Below are positions 20,511-31,735 of a stretch of DNA of 64,000 nt, in pieces. The translations under genes were made by a program, and so were the position numbers. This stretch comes from Variovorax sp. TBS-050B (GTDB lineage: Bacteria > Pseudomonadota > Gammaproteobacteria > Burkholderiales > Burkholderiaceae_C). Numbering within the stretch: the first letter of the stretch is position 1; each line of letters begins with the position of its first letter. The notes beneath the pieces were generated by a model, which saw nothing but the letters and a program-made list of their open reading frames with translations, did not search any database and was not told the DNA's origin. The stretch lies in contig NZ_JARXYR010000002.1 of assembly GCF_029893635.1 (NCBI RefSeq), positions 3,323,001 to 3,387,000 on the forward strand. The letters are read 5' to 3'.

Positions 20511-21401
20511 TCAGCCCTTGAGCAGTCCGCTGGCGCGCAGGGCCGCCTCGACCACGGGGTGGTAGGCGCTCGACAGCTCGGTGAGCGGCAGCCGCAGCGT
20601 GCCGCCGCAGAGCCCGAGCCGGGCCATGGCCCACTTCAGCGGAATGGGGTTGGGTTCGACGAACAGGTTCTTGTGCAGCGGCATCAGCTCGAACTGGATC
20701 TGCATCGCGCGGCGCACGTCGCCGGCGAGGGCGGCCACGCAGAGTTCGTGCATCTTGCGCGGTGCGATGTTGGCCGTGACGCTGATGTTGCCCTGGCCGC
20801 CGCAGAGCATGAGCGCCACCGCGGTCGGGTCGTCGCCGGAATACACCGCGAAGTGCTTCGGCAGGTCGCGGATCAGCCACTGCGCGCGTTCGATGTTGCC
20901 GGTGGCTTCCTTGATGCCGATGATGCCCGGCACCTGCGCGAGCCGCAGCACGGTGTCGTGCGCCATATCGGCCACGGTGCGGCCGGGCACGTTGTAGAGC
21001 ACGACGGGGAGGTCGCCCACCGCCTCGGCGATCGCCTTGAAGTGCTGGTACTGGCCTTCCTGCGTCGGCTTGTTGTAGTAGGGCACCACCTGCAGCTGCG
21101 AGTCGGCGCCCACGCCCTTGGCGAACTTGGCAAGCTCGATCGCCTCCTTGGTGGAGTTGGCGCCGCAGCCGGCCATCACGGGCACACGGCCCTTGGCCTG
21201 CTCGACCGCCACGCGGATGATCTCGCAATGCTCTTCCACGTCGACCGTGGGCGATTCGCCCGTGGTGCCGACAATGCCGAGGCAGTCGGTGCCTTCGTCG
21301 ATGTGCCAATCGATCAGCCGGCGCAGGGCGGGATAGTCGACACTGCCGTCGTCGTGCATCGGCGTGACGAGAGCGACGATGCTGCCTGTCAGTTGCTCCA
21401 A
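20511..21401 (-). CDS. dapA: 4-hydroxy-tetrahydrodipicolinate synthase
   Basis: A 296-residue TIM-barrel lyase condensing pyruvate and aspartate semialdehyde, first committed step of lysine and diaminopimelate synthesis. Seen: GTTGESPT near residue 43, the YNVPGRT tyrosine near 136, the Schiff-base lysine in GIKEATG near 163, and YSGDD. It lies upstream of bamC with 147 bases between; this gap shows no separate gene. Confidence 0.96.
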   Translation of the reverse strand: MEQLTGSIVALVTPMHDDGSVDYPALRRLIDWHIDEGTDCLGIVGTTGESPTVDVEEHCEIIRVAVEQAKGRVPVMAGCGANSTKEAIELAKFAKGVGADSQLQVVPYYNKPTQEGQYQHFKAIAEAVGDLPVVLYNVPGRTVADMAHDTVLRLAQVPGIIGIKEATGNIERAQWLIRDLPKHFAVYSGDDPTAVALMLCGGQGNISVTANIAPRKMHELCVAALAGDVRRAMQIQFELMPLHKNLFVEPNPIPLKWAMARLGLCGGTLRLPLTELSSAYHPVVEAALRASGLLKG

Positions 21402-21478
21402 GGGGAATCTCTCTGTCGGTGGACGAAAGCGCCGATTCTACTTACTCCGGCGCCCCGGGAAACGCCGGCCCGGCGGGC

Positions 21479-22048
21479 TCAGTTTCCCTGCAGCGGATGG
21501 CGCGCGGGCGCCCCCGAAGCGTCCGCCGCCTCCCTCACGGCCGCGACGCGCTGCACGAAGCGCGCCGGCGCGTCCAGGAACCCGTCCTCGTAGGCGACCA
21601 CGCGCAACCCGCGGCAGGCCGCGAGCAGTTCGCCGGGCTGCAGCAGGAAGTCGGGCCGCGAAGGCTTGCCGACCGTCTCGTTGCCGGCCGCGAAGGTTTC
21701 GTAGAGCAGCACGCCGCCCGGTGCGACCGCGGCCACGATGTCGGCCAGGCGGGGTCGCCACAGGTAGTTGGTGACGACCACCGCGCCGAAGCCCCGGCCC
21801 GCGAACGGCCAGGGGCCGCCTTCGATGTCGGCGGTCAGCACCTGGCCGAAGGCGCCGGCTTCGCGCGCGGCCTCGGGGTCGCGGTCCACGCCGGTCACCG
21901 CATGCCCGCGCCCGGCGAACCAGCGCATGTGCCGCCCGCGGCCGCAGGCCACGTCGAGCACCGTGGCGCCCGGTGCGCAGAGGTGCGACCAGCGCACGAT
22001 CCATTCCGACGGCGCCGCGCCGCCGTGCGAGGAGACTGCATCTTTCAT
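21479..22048 (-). CDS. class I SAM-dependent methyltransferase (TehB/UbiE-like fold)
   Basis: A 189-residue Rossmann-fold methyltransferase. Motif I is VLDVACGRGRH near residue 30, followed by the acidic VTGVDRDPEA strand end and the VVVTNYLWRP motif IV region. Short size and lack of extra domains match small-molecule methyltransferases such as TehB; the substrate is unknown. It lies 77 bases upstream of dapA on the same strand. Confidence 0.82.
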   Translation of the reverse strand: MKDAVSSHGGAAPSEWIVRWSHLCAPGATVLDVACGRGRHMRWFAGRGHAVTGVDRDPEAAREAGAFGQVLTADIEGGPWPFAGRGFGAVVVTNYLWRPRLADIVAAVAPGGVLLYETFAAGNETVGKPSRPDFLLQPGELLAACRGLRVVAYEDGFLDAPARFVQRVAAVREAADASGAPARHPLQGN

Positions 22049-22064
22049 GGGAGGGGAAGAAGCT

Positions 22065-22205
22065 TCAGAAACAGGACCAGACCTGGTCCACCAGCGTGAC
22101 CAGGAAGCTCGGATGCACGTAGAGCGCGAACACGCCGCCCAGCGCCACGAGCGCGGCGGTGAGCCAGCCGGCGTGGACGAGGTGGCGGCGCAGCTGCGGG
22201 CCCAT
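22065..22205 (-). CDS. tiny single-span membrane protein
   Basis: A possible 46-residue protein from ATG 22205, with a basic start (MGPQLRRHLVH), one hydrophobic helix of about 20 residues and a short C-terminus ending WSCF. It fits tightly between the MFS transporter (20 bases before) and the methyltransferase (16 bases after). Support is positional and compositional only. Confidence 0.55.
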   Translation of the reverse strand: MGPQLRRHLVHAGWLTAALVALGGVFALYVHPSFLVTLVDQVWSCF

Positions 22206-22225
22206 TGCGCGTGCTCCGTCCGCCT

Positions 22226-23452
22226 TCAGCCCGGCACCGCGGCGGGCCGCGCGCCGCGTGCGATCGCGCCTTCCTTGACCGGCAGGTTCACCAGCGCCGC
22301 GAACACGCCGAGCGCGATCGCCAGGTACCAGACCACGTCGTAGCTGCCCGTGCTGTCGTAGAGATAGCCGCCGAGCCACACGCCCAGGAACGAGCCCACC
22401 TGGTGGCTCAGGAACACGAAGCCGCTGAGCATCGAGAGGTGCGCCACGCCGAAGATGCCGGCCACGATCGCATTGGTCGCGGGCACGGTCGAGAGCCACA
22501 GGAAGCCCATCGCGGCCGAGAACAGGTAGACGCTCAGGGGCGAGAGCGGCGCCACCAGGAAGAGCGCGATCGACACCGCCCGGGCGAAATAGATGGTCGC
22601 GAGGATCTTGCGCTTGGCGAGCTTCTGGCCCAGCAGCCCGACGGTGTAGGTGCCGAACACGTTGAAGAGCCCGATCAGCGCCAGCGCGTAGCCTGCCACC
22701 TCGGCCGGCAGCGCGCGGTCGCGCAGGTAGGTGGGCATGTGGATGCCGATGAAGGCCAGCTGGAAGCCGCAGACGAAGTACCCGGCCATCAGCAGCCCGA
22801 AGCTCGGATAGCGGAAGGCCTCGCCCACCGCCTGCAGCACCGACTGCTCGCGATGCCCGGCCAGCGCGGCGGTGCGCGGTTCACGCAGCCCGAAGGCCAG
22901 CGGAATGATCACCAGCGCCAGCACCGCCACCACCGCGAGCGCCGTCTGCCAGCCGAGGGTGCCGATCAGGCGGCCCTCGATCGGCGCCATCAGGAACTGG
23001 CCGAAGGAGCCGGCCGCCGCGGCCACGCCCATCGCCCACGAGCGCCGCTCGACCGGGATCTGCCGCCCGATCACGCCGTAGATCACCGCGTAGGTGGTGC
23101 CCGCCTGCGCCGCGCCGATCAGCAGGCCGGCGCTGAGCGTGAAGAGCAGCGGCGTGGGGGAATGCGCCATGCCGAAAAGGCCGAGCGCATAGAACACCGC
23201 ACCGCCGATCAGCACGCGGAAGGCGCCGAAGCGGTCCGCCAGCATGCCCGCGAACACGCCGAACACGCCCCAGGAGAGGTTCTGGATCGCGAGCGCGAAC
23301 GAGAAGGTCTGCCGGCTCCAGTCCTGCGCCTGGGTGATCGGCTGCAGCCAGAGCCCGAAGCCGTGGCGGATGCCCATCGAGAGCGTGACGATCATCGCCC
23401 CGCAGAACAGGACTTGCTTGATCGAAAGGGCAGGGGCTGTTGTCGTTTGCAT
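22226..23452 (-). CDS. MFS transporter (OFA/monocarboxylate-like)
   Basis: A 408-residue major facilitator with 12 predicted transmembrane segments. The loop 2-3 signature is ADRFGAFRVLIGG. The pattern MGIRHGFGLWLQPI in helix 1 and YAVIYGVIGRQIPVERRSWAMG in the middle is typical of the OFA/monocarboxylate branch. Substrate not predictable beyond small organic anions. It is divergent from parE across 167 bases. Confidence 0.85.
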   Translation of the reverse strand: MQTTTAPALSIKQVLFCGAMIVTLSMGIRHGFGLWLQPITQAQDWSRQTFSFALAIQNLSWGVFGVFAGMLADRFGAFRVLIGGAVFYALGLFGMAHSPTPLLFTLSAGLLIGAAQAGTTYAVIYGVIGRQIPVERRSWAMGVAAAAGSFGQFLMAPIEGRLIGTLGWQTALAVVAVLALVIIPLAFGLREPRTAALAGHREQSVLQAVGEAFRYPSFGLLMAGYFVCGFQLAFIGIHMPTYLRDRALPAEVAGYALALIGLFNVFGTYTVGLLGQKLAKRKILATIYFARAVSIALFLVAPLSPLSVYLFSAAMGFLWLSTVPATNAIVAGIFGVAHLSMLSGFVFLSHQVGSFLGVWLGGYLYDSTGSYDVVWYLAIALGVFAALVNLPVKEGAIARGARPAAVPG

Positions 23453-23605
23453 TGGGTCGAATGTAGCGATTCGTGCCGGAACGCGCGCCGCGGCGGGGAA
23501 TCGGCATTGATGATTTGTGCGCGCACTTTCGATGCGCTGCGCGCATCAGCGGCCGGCGCTCGCCGTCTCCTGTACGTACATCCAGTTGTTTGGCCGGGGA
23601 CTGAC

Positions 23606-23611
23606 TACAAT
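23606..23611 (+). promoter_or_regulatory. candidate -10 box of parE
   Basis: TACAAT ends 8 bases before ATG 23620 and no Shine-Dalgarno lies between them, so transcription would begin at or within two bases of the start codon. The -35 region (CAGTTG, 17 bases upstream) is weak. Prediction of a leaderless mRNA rests on spacing only. Confidence 0.45.
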
Positions 23612-23619
23612 CCGCCCCC

Positions 23620-25608
<1,989 letters not shown>

Positions 25609-25619
25609 CCCCACCCCGC

Positions 25620-26513
25620 ATGTCAGCTTTCAAGCGTTCGCTGCTCCTCGCACTCGTGCTGCTCGCGCAGCAGGCGGTTGCGCGCGCCGCTGACATCTAC
25701 GGCTACATCGACGCCAAGGGCGTGGCGCACTTCGCCGCCGAGAAGATCGACGAGCGCTACCAGCTCTTCTTCCGCGGCGGCCAGAGCTTCGACACGGCGC
25801 AGGGCCTGTCGCCGCCCGGGCGCGGCGCGCGCAAGCTGGACGGCAAGGTGCCGGCCGCCTCGCAAAGCCTGCTGGCGCTCTTCGAGGCCTCCCCGAGCTA
25901 CAAGACCGCCAAGAGCGCGCTGCGCGATGCGTCGAGCCGGCATGCGATCGACTACGAACTGCTGCAGGCGCTGATCGCCACCGAATCCGGCTTCGATGCC
26001 CAGGCGGTGTCGCCCAAGGGCGCGATGGGGCTCATGCAGCTCATGCCGGCCACGGCCCAGCGCTATGGCGTGGCGGCCGACAAGCGCGGCAGCATCGAGA
26101 AGAAGCTGTTCGACCCGCGCGTCAACATCGCCGCCGGTTCCCGCTACCTGCGCGACCTGATCGCGATGTTTCCCGGCCAGCTCGAACTCGCGCTGGCCGC
26201 CTACAACGCGGGCGAGGGCGCGGTGCAGCGCGCCGGCAACAAGATCCCGAACTACAAGGAAACGCAGAACTACGTGCGCACGGTGCTGCAGCTCTATGCC
26301 TACCTGAAGCCGTCGGCGGGCATGGACATGGCCGCCGGCGGGCGCGGCGGCAAGGCGCCGGGGCGCATCCGCATGGAACTCGCGGCGCCGAAGGGCGGCG
26401 CGCTCGGCCGTGGCAACATGCCGTCCGAAACGCCGCCCGGCCTGCCCGCCATGCCCGACATCCCCGAGTCGCCGGCCGTGCCGTCCGGCGGCACCGACGC
26501 CCCCATGTCCTGA
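25620..26513 (+). CDS. lytic transglycosylase (SLT family)
   Basis: A 297-residue periplasmic muramidase-like enzyme that cleaves peptidoglycan to 1,6-anhydro products. Residues 1-23 are a signal peptide ending ARAA. A short N-terminal region (DIYGYIDAKGVAHFA) precedes the SLT domain at about 105-235, with catalytic Glu122 in ATESGFD, then GAMGLMQLMPATA and AYNAGEGAV. The C-terminal 60 residues are Gly/Pro-rich and probably flexible. It stands between parE and parC, an arrangement that couples topoisomerase and wall genes. Confidence 0.93.
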   Translation: MSAFKRSLLLALVLLAQQAVARAADIYGYIDAKGVAHFAAEKIDERYQLFFRGGQSFDTAQGLSPPGRGARKLDGKVPAASQSLLALFEASPSYKTAKSALRDASSRHAIDYELLQALIATESGFDAQAVSPKGAMGLMQLMPATAQRYGVAADKRGSIEKKLFDPRVNIAAGSRYLRDLIAMFPGQLELALAAYNAGEGAVQRAGNKIPNYKETQNYVRTVLQLYAYLKPSAGMDMAAGGRGGKAPGRIRMELAAPKGGALGRGNMPSETPPGLPAMPDIPESPAVPSGGTDAPMS

Positions 26514-26573
26514 CCGACCGCGGTCCGCGACCGGCACGCACAGGCGAACCCACGGTTTTTCTCTTTTTTCTCC

Positions 26574-28958
26574 ATGGACGATTCCCAACCTCCGCTCGAT
26601 CTCAACGGCCCCACCGACGGCGACACCACCCTCACGCTGGCCGACTACGCCCAGACGGCCTACCTCGAATACGCGCTCAGCGTGGTCAAGGGCCGCGCGC
26701 TGCCCGACGTGTCGGACGGCCAGAAGCCGGTCCAGCGCCGCATCCTGTACTCGATGTCGCGCATGGGACTGGGCTACGGCGGCGCCAACGGCACCGTGGG
26801 CGCCAAGCCGGTCAAGAGCGCGCGCGTGGTGGGCGACGTGCTCGGCCGCTTCCATCCGCACAGCGACCAGGCCGCCTACGACGCGCTGGTGCGCATGGCG
26901 CAGGACTTCTCGCAGCGCTATCCGCTGGTCGACGGCCAGGGCAACTTCGGCAGCCGCGACGGCGACGGCGCCGCGGCCATGCGCTACACCGAAGCGCGCC
27001 TCGCGCGCATCACCAGCCTGCTGCTCGACGAGATCGACGAAGGCACGGTCGACTTCATCCCCAACTACGACGGCAGCACCGAGGAGCCGCGCCTGCTGCC
27101 CGCGCGGCTGCCGTTCACGCTGCTCAACGGCGCGAGCGGCATCGCCGTGGGCCTGGCCACCGAGATCCCGAGCCACAACCTGCGCGAGATCGCGGACGCC
27201 TGCGTGGCGCTGATCAAGTCGAACGGCCAGCTCAGCGAGGAAGAGTTGTTCGCGATCGTGCCCGGCCCCGACTATCCGGGCGGCGCCCAGATCATCAGCA
27301 GCGCCGGCGACATCGCCGAGGCCTACCGCACCGGCCGCGGCTCGCTCAAGGTGCGCGCGCGCTGGAAGATCGAGGACCTCGCGCGCGGCCAGTGGCAGCT
27401 CGTGGTGAACGAACTGCCGCCGGGCGTGAGCACGCAGCGCGTGCTCGAGGAGATCGAGGAGATCACCAATCCCAAGGTCAAGGCCGGCAAGAAGGCGCTC
27501 ACGGCCGAGCAGACGCAGCTCAAGGCCGCCATGCTCTCGGTGCTCGACGTGGTGCGCGACGAGTCGAGCAAGGACGCCGCGGTGCGCCTCGTGTTCGAAC
27601 CCAAGACCTCGCGCATCAGCCAGGAAGAATTCATCACCACGCTGCTCGCGCAGACCTCGCTCGAGACCTCGTCGCCGATCAACCTCACGATGGTCGGCAT
27701 CGACGGCAAGCCGACGCAGAAATCGCTGCGCCAGATGCTCAACGAGTGGATCGCGTTCCGCGCGGTCACGGTCGAGAAGCGCTCGCAGCACCGCCTGGGC
27801 AAGGTGCAGGACCGCATCCACATCCTCGAGGGCCGGCAGCTGGTGCTGCTGAACATCGACGAGGTGATCGCGATCATCCGCGCGGCCGAGGATCCGAAGG
27901 CCGCGCTGATCGCGCGCTTCAACCTCAGCGAGCGCCAGGCCGAGGACATCCTCGAGATCCGGCTGCGCCAGCTCGCGCGGCTCGAGGCGATCAAGATCGA
28001 GCAGGAACTGTCGAACCTGCGCGACGAGAAGAAGAAGCTCGAGGACATCCTCGCCAGCCCCGCCGCGCTGCGCCGGCTGCTGGTGAAGGAGATCGAGGCC
28101 GACGCCAAGACCTTCGAGGACCCGCGCCGCACGCTGATCCAGGCCGAGAAGCGCGCCGTGGCCGAGGTGAAGGTGGTCGACGAGCCCGTCACCGTCATCG
28201 TGTCGCAGAAGGGCTGGGTGCGCGCGCAGAAGGGCTGGCCGACGGCCAACGGCGGTGCCGCCCCCGAATACAGCTTCAAGTCCGGCGATGCGCTCTACGG
28301 CGCCTTCGAATGCCGCAGCGTCGACACGCTGCTGGTCTTCGGCAGCGCCAAGGACAAGACCGTGCGCGTCTACACCGTGCCCGTGGCCTCGCTGCCGGGC
28401 GCGCGCGGCGACGGCCAGCCCGTGACCACGCTGATCGAGCTGGAGGCCGGCACGCACGTCACGCATTTCTTCGCCGGCCCCTTGGGCGCGAGCCTGCTGC
28501 TGTCCAACACCGGCGGCTACGGCTTCATCGCCACCGTCGAGAACATGATGTCCCGCCAGCGCGGCGGCAAGGCCTTCATCGACGTGGGCGAGGGCGAGCA
28601 GCTCTGCCGCCCCTCGCTCGTCGGCGGTGCCGGCGGCGCCGAACCCATGCCCGCCGCCACCCACGTGGCGTGCGCCTCGACCGGCGGCCGCATCCTGACC
28701 TTCGAGATCGCCGAACTCAAGAGCCTGCCCAAGGGCGGCCGGGGCCTGACGCTGATCGACCTCGACCCCAAGGACACGCTCGCGGGTGCCGCGGCCTACA
28801 CGCGCAGCGTGCGCATCGAAGGCATCGGCCGCGGCGGCAAGGCGCGCGACGAGACGCTCGAGATCCGCACGCTGAACAACGCGCGCGGCGCCAGGGCGCG
28901 CAAGGGCAAGGCGGCCGACCTCGGCTTCAAGCCCTCGACCATCGTGCGGGTGCAGTGA
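26574..28958 (+). CDS. parC: DNA topoisomerase IV subunit A
   Basis: A 794-residue breakage-reunion subunit. The quinolone-resistance-type region contains [18 protein letters not shown] near residue 87, and Tyr138 in [11 protein letters not shown] is the DNA-linking tyrosine. After the tower and coiled-coil domains, the C-terminal beta-pinwheel repeats from about residue 520 are recognisable ([11 protein letters not shown] type blades). It overlaps the next small gene by one base (TGATG). Confidence 0.97.
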   Translation: MDDSQPPLDLNGPTDGDTTLTLADYAQTAYLEYALSVVKGRALPDVSDGQKPVQRRILYSMSRMGLGYGGANGTVGAKPVKSARVVGDVLGRFHPHSDQAAYDALVRMAQDFSQRYPLVDGQGNFGSRDGDGAAAMRYTEARLARITSLLLDEIDEGTVDFIPNYDGSTEEPRLLPARLPFTLLNGASGIAVGLATEIPSHNLREIADACVALIKSNGQLSEEELFAIVPGPDYPGGAQIISSAGDIAEAYRTGRGSLKVRARWKIEDLARGQWQLVVNELPPGVSTQRVLEEIEEITNPKVKAGKKALTAEQTQLKAAMLSVLDVVRDESSKDAAVRLVFEPKTSRISQEEFITTLLAQTSLETSSPINLTMVGIDGKPTQKSLRQMLNEWIAFRAVTVEKRSQHRLGKVQDRIHILEGRQLVLLNIDEVIAIIRAAEDPKAALIARFNLSERQAEDILEIRLRQLARLEAIKIEQELSNLRDEKKKLEDILASPAALRRLLVKEIEADAKTFEDPRRTLIQAEKRAVAEVKVVDEPVTVIVSQKGWVRAQKGWPTANGGAAPEYSFKSGDALYGAFECRSVDTLLVFGSAKDKTVRVYTVPVASLPGARGDGQPVTTLIELEAGTHVTHFFAGPLGASLLLSNTGGYGFIATVENMMSRQRGGKAFIDVGEGEQLCRPSLVGGAGGAEPMPAATHVACASTGGRILTFEIAELKSLPKGGRGLTLIDLDPKDTLAGAAAYTRSVRIEGIGRGGKARDETLEIRTLNNARGARARKGKAADLGFKPSTIVRVQ

Positions 28959-29146
28959 TGGGCGATTTCGACATCAGCACCATCGGCCTCGTGATCGCGG
29001 TCGTCACCGGCATCGGCAGCTTCTGGTTCGGCCGGCGCATCCGCATGAAGCAGGGCGAGAAGCGCCGCGAGAAGGATCGCATCGCGGCGCAGGCGAGCGA
29101 AACCCGCCAGCAGCGCCGCGCGCGCGAGCGGCGCGAACGCGGCTAG
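28958..29146 (+). CDS. small membrane protein with basic tail
   Basis: A 62-residue protein beginning [22 protein letters not shown]: one hydrophobic helix of about 18 residues, then a highly basic tail with many Arg, Lys and Glu (about residues 27-62). The start overlaps the parC stop, so it is translated with it. Topology would place the charged tail in the cytoplasm near nucleic acid. Function unknown. Confidence 0.72.
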   Translation: MGDFDISTIGLVIAVVTGIGSFWFGRRIRMKQGEKRREKDRIAAQASETRQQRRARERRERG

Positions 29147-29172
29147 ACAGGCCGGCACCGCGAACCGCTGTG

Positions 29173-29193
29173 CGGAACCGATGCCCGGTTCCG
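29173..29193. promoter_or_regulatory. inverted repeat upstream of the SDR-isomerase-NMO-iclR operon
   Basis: CGGAACCG and CGGTTCCG are perfect 8-bp inverted arms around ATGCC, in the 244-base gap before the SDR gene. GTTCCG also recurs twice nearby (about 29264 and 29275). Candidate operator for the IclR-family regulator at the end of the operon. No T run follows, so a terminator for the parC unit is less likely but not excluded. Nothing else is seen in this gap. Confidence 0.4.
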
Positions 29194-29390
29194 TGCGTGC
29201 TGCGGTGCATTTCTTTCGTCACCGGAATCCCGCGCAAAGGCCCCCGCGCCGTTGCGCGGAGTTCCGCCATGCAGTTCCGGGATTGACCGCGATGCCGCCG
29301 CGGCGGCGGACTGCATCCCAGAATGGCGGGGCCGCGCGCCGTCGGTGCGCGGCACCCCGACCGTTCGACCGACGAAGACGAAAGAACCGC

Positions 29391-30119
29391 ATGACCGACA
29401 AGAAAGCCATCCTCGTGATCGGCGCCGGAGACGCCACCGGCGGCGCCATCGCCAGGCGATTCGCCCGCGAGGGCTACATCGCCTGCGTCACCCGGCGCAG
29501 CGCCGACAAGCTCCAGCCGCTGGTGGAAGAGATCCGCGCCGCGGGCGGCGAAGCCCACGGCTTCGGCAGCGATGCGCGCAAGGAAGAGGAAATGGTCGCG
29601 CTGGTCGAGAACATCGAGACCCGCATCGCCCCCATCGAAGTGGCCGTGTTCAACATCGGCGCCAACGTGCGCTTCGGCATCACCGAGACCACGGCGCGCG
29701 TGTACTTCAAGGTCTGGGAGATGGCCTGCTTCGGCGGCTTCCTCATGGGCCGCGAAGTGGCCAAGCGCATGCTCGAACGCGGGCGCGGCACGATCATCTT
29801 CACCGGCGCCACCGCCAGCCTGCGCGGCCGCGAGGGCTTCGCGGCCTTCGCCGGGGCCAAGCACGCGCTGCGCGCACTCGCGCAGAGCATGGCGCGTGAA
29901 CTCTGGCCCAAGGGCATCCACGTCGCGCATCCGGTGATCGACGGGGCCATCGACACCGAGTTCATCCGCACCAACTTCCCCGAGCGCTATGCGCTGCTCG
30001 AGCAGGGCGGCATCGTCTCGCCCGAAAGCATCGGCGAAGCCTACTGGCAGATCCACCAGCAGCCGCGCAACGCGTGGACGCACGAGACGGAACTGCGCCC
30101 GTGGATGGAGGCGTGGTGA
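29391..30119 (+). CDS. SDR-family protein lacking the catalytic tyrosine
   Basis: A 242-residue SDR-fold protein. GAGDATGGAIARRF is a modified cofactor loop, and FTGATASLRG holds the serine strand. The YxxxK site reads FAGAK (about residue 155), so the catalytic Tyr is replaced by Phe while Lys is kept. Some members of this branch share the change, which questions a classical oxidoreductase role. First gene of a tight operon; the isomerase-like gene starts 2 bases after its stop. Confidence 0.8.
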   Translation: MTDKKAILVIGAGDATGGAIARRFAREGYIACVTRRSADKLQPLVEEIRAAGGEAHGFGSDARKEEEMVALVENIETRIAPIEVAVFNIGANVRFGITETTARVYFKVWEMACFGGFLMGREVAKRMLERGRGTIIFTGATASLRGREGFAAFAGAKHALRALAQSMARELWPKGIHVAHPVIDGAIDTEFIRTNFPERYALLEQGGIVSPESIGEAYWQIHQQPRNAWTHETELRPWMEAW

Positions 30120-30121
30120 AC

Positions 30122-30745
30122 ATGCGCGAAGTGAAAGTCGAGTTTCTCTTCGACTTCGGCAGTCCGAACGCCTACCTCTGTCACCAGGTCCTGCCGGCGA
30201 TGGAAGCGCGCACGGGCGTCGAGGTCGAATACGTGCCGATCCTGCTGGGCGGCCTGTTCAAGCTCACCAACAACCGGTCGCCGGCCGAGGCCTTCGCGGG
30301 CATTGCCAACAAGCGGGCCTACGAGGCGCTCGAGACGCAGCGCTTCGTCGCCAGGCATGGCCTCACGCGCTATCGGCCGAATGCGTTCTTTCCGGTCAAC
30401 ACGCTGGCCATCATGCGCGGCGCCGTGGCGGCGCAGAAGCTCGGCTGCTTCGCGCCCTACCTCGACGCGGTGTTCTCATGCATGTGGGAGCAGAGCCTGA
30501 ACATGGCCGATGCGGACGTCATGCACACCGCGCTGGCATCGGCCGGCCTGCCTGCGGCGGAGATTGCCGCGGCCATCCAGGAGCCCGACGTCAAGCAGGC
30601 GCTGCTCGCCAACACGCAGCAGGCCTTCGAGCGCGGCGCCTTCGGCTCGCCGACCTTCTTCGTCGGCGACCAGATCTTCTTCGGCAAGGACCGGCTGCGC
30701 GAGGTCGAGGAAGAAATCATCCGGCAACGAGATCACAGAGACTGA
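30122..30745 (+). CDS. DsbA-fold 2-hydroxychromene-2-carboxylate isomerase-like protein
   Basis: A 207-residue thioredoxin-fold protein of the HCCA isomerase/kappa GST group, enzymes that isomerise 2-hydroxychromene-2-carboxylate in naphthalene breakdown using glutathione. The first strand reads FLFDFGSPNAYL, with the serine that replaces the DsbA CxxC motif. The C-terminal region has FGSPTFFVGDQIFFGKDRL, typical of the family. ATG 30122 is used; GTG 30116 is also in frame. True substrate uncertain. Confidence 0.85.
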   Translation: MREVKVEFLFDFGSPNAYLCHQVLPAMEARTGVEVEYVPILLGGLFKLTNNRSPAEAFAGIANKRAYEALETQRFVARHGLTRYRPNAFFPVNTLAIMRGAVAAQKLGCFAPYLDAVFSCMWEQSLNMADADVMHTALASAGLPAAEIAAAIQEPDVKQALLANTQQAFERGAFGSPTFFVGDQIFFGKDRLREVEEEIIRQRDHRD

Positions 30746-30748
30746 ACC

Positions 30749-31735
30749 ATGCAAACCAGAATCACCCAACTCTTCGGCATCGCACATCCCATCATCCAGG
30801 GCGGCATGCATTTCGTCGGCCTCGCCGAACTGGCGTCGGCCGTTTCCAACGCGGGCGGGCTCGGCATCATCACCGGCCTGACGCAGAAGACGCCCGAGCT
30901 GCTGGCGCGCGAGATCGCGCGCTGCAGGGAGATGACCGACAAGCCCTTCGGCGTGAACCTCACCTTCCTGCCGACCTTCGCCTCGCCGCCGTATCCCGAG
31001 TACATCGACGCCATCGTGCAGGGCGGCGTGCGCATCGTCGAGACCGCGGGCCGCAGCCCCGAGCAGTACATGCCGCTCCTGAAGAAGGCGGGCGTGAAGG
31101 TGATCCACAAGTGCACCTCGGTACGCCATTCGCTCAAGGCGCAGGCCATCGGCTGCGATGCGGTGAGCGTCGACGGCTTCGAATGCGGCGGCCATCCGGG
31201 CGAGGACGACGTGCCCAACTTCATCCTGCTGCCGCGCGCGGCCGAGGCGCTCGACATTCCCTTCGTCGGCTCGGGCGGCATGGCCGACGGCCGCAGCCTG
31301 GTCGCGGCGCTGGCCCTCGGCGCCGAGGGCATCAACATGGGCACGCGCTTCATCGCCACGCAGGAGGCGCCGGTGCATGCGAACGTGAAGGCGGCGATCG
31401 TCGCGGCCAGCGAGCTCGACACCCGGCTCGTGATGCGCCCGCTGCGCAACACCGAGCGCGTGCTGCGCAATGCGGGCGTCGATGCGCTGCTCGCGATCGA
31501 GAAGGAAAAAGGCGCGCAGACCACCATCGACGACATCCACGGCCTGGTGGCCGGCGTCTATCCCAAGGTGATGGTCGAGGGCGACATGGACGCCGGCGCC
31601 TGGAGCTGCGGCATGGTCGCGGGCCTGATCCACGACGTGCCCACGGTCGCCGAGCTGGTGGCGCGGATCATGCGCGAGGCCGAGGACATCGTCTCGCAGC
31701 GGCTCGCGCGGCTGCTCCAGGGCGCCGGGGCGTGA
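30749..31735 (+). CDS. nitronate monooxygenase (2-nitropropane dioxygenase family)
   Basis: A 328-residue FMN-dependent TIM-barrel enzyme that oxidises alkyl nitronates. The start PIIQGGMHFVG and SNAGGLGIITG are typical; the central GFECGGHPGEDD carries the family's active-site histidine; GSGGMADGRSL and GAEGINMGTRFIAT bind the FMN phosphate. Many members act on nitro-compounds such as 3-nitropropionate, but others have unknown substrates. Its stop overlaps the iclR start. Confidence 0.88.
   Translation: MQTRITQLFGIAHPIIQGGMHFVGLAELASAVSNAGGLGIITGLTQKTPELLAREIARCREMTDKPFGVNLTFLPTFASPPYPEYIDAIVQGGVRIVETAGRSPEQYMPLLKKAGVKVIHKCTSVRHSLKAQAIGCDAVSVDGFECGGHPGEDDVPNFILLPRAAEALDIPFVGSGGMADGRSLVAALALGAEGINMGTRFIATQEAPVHANVKAAIVAASELDTRLVMRPLRNTERVLRNAGVDALLAIEKEKGAQTTIDDIHGLVAGVYPKVMVEGDMDAGAWSCGMVAGLIHDVPTVAELVARIMREAEDIVSQRLARLLQGAGA

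Noticed and set aside
25623..28664. Minus-strand open frame of about 1,000 codons opposite the lytic transglycosylase and parC genes
   Set aside because: Low-complexity composition and complete overlap with well-recognised genes on the plus strand.
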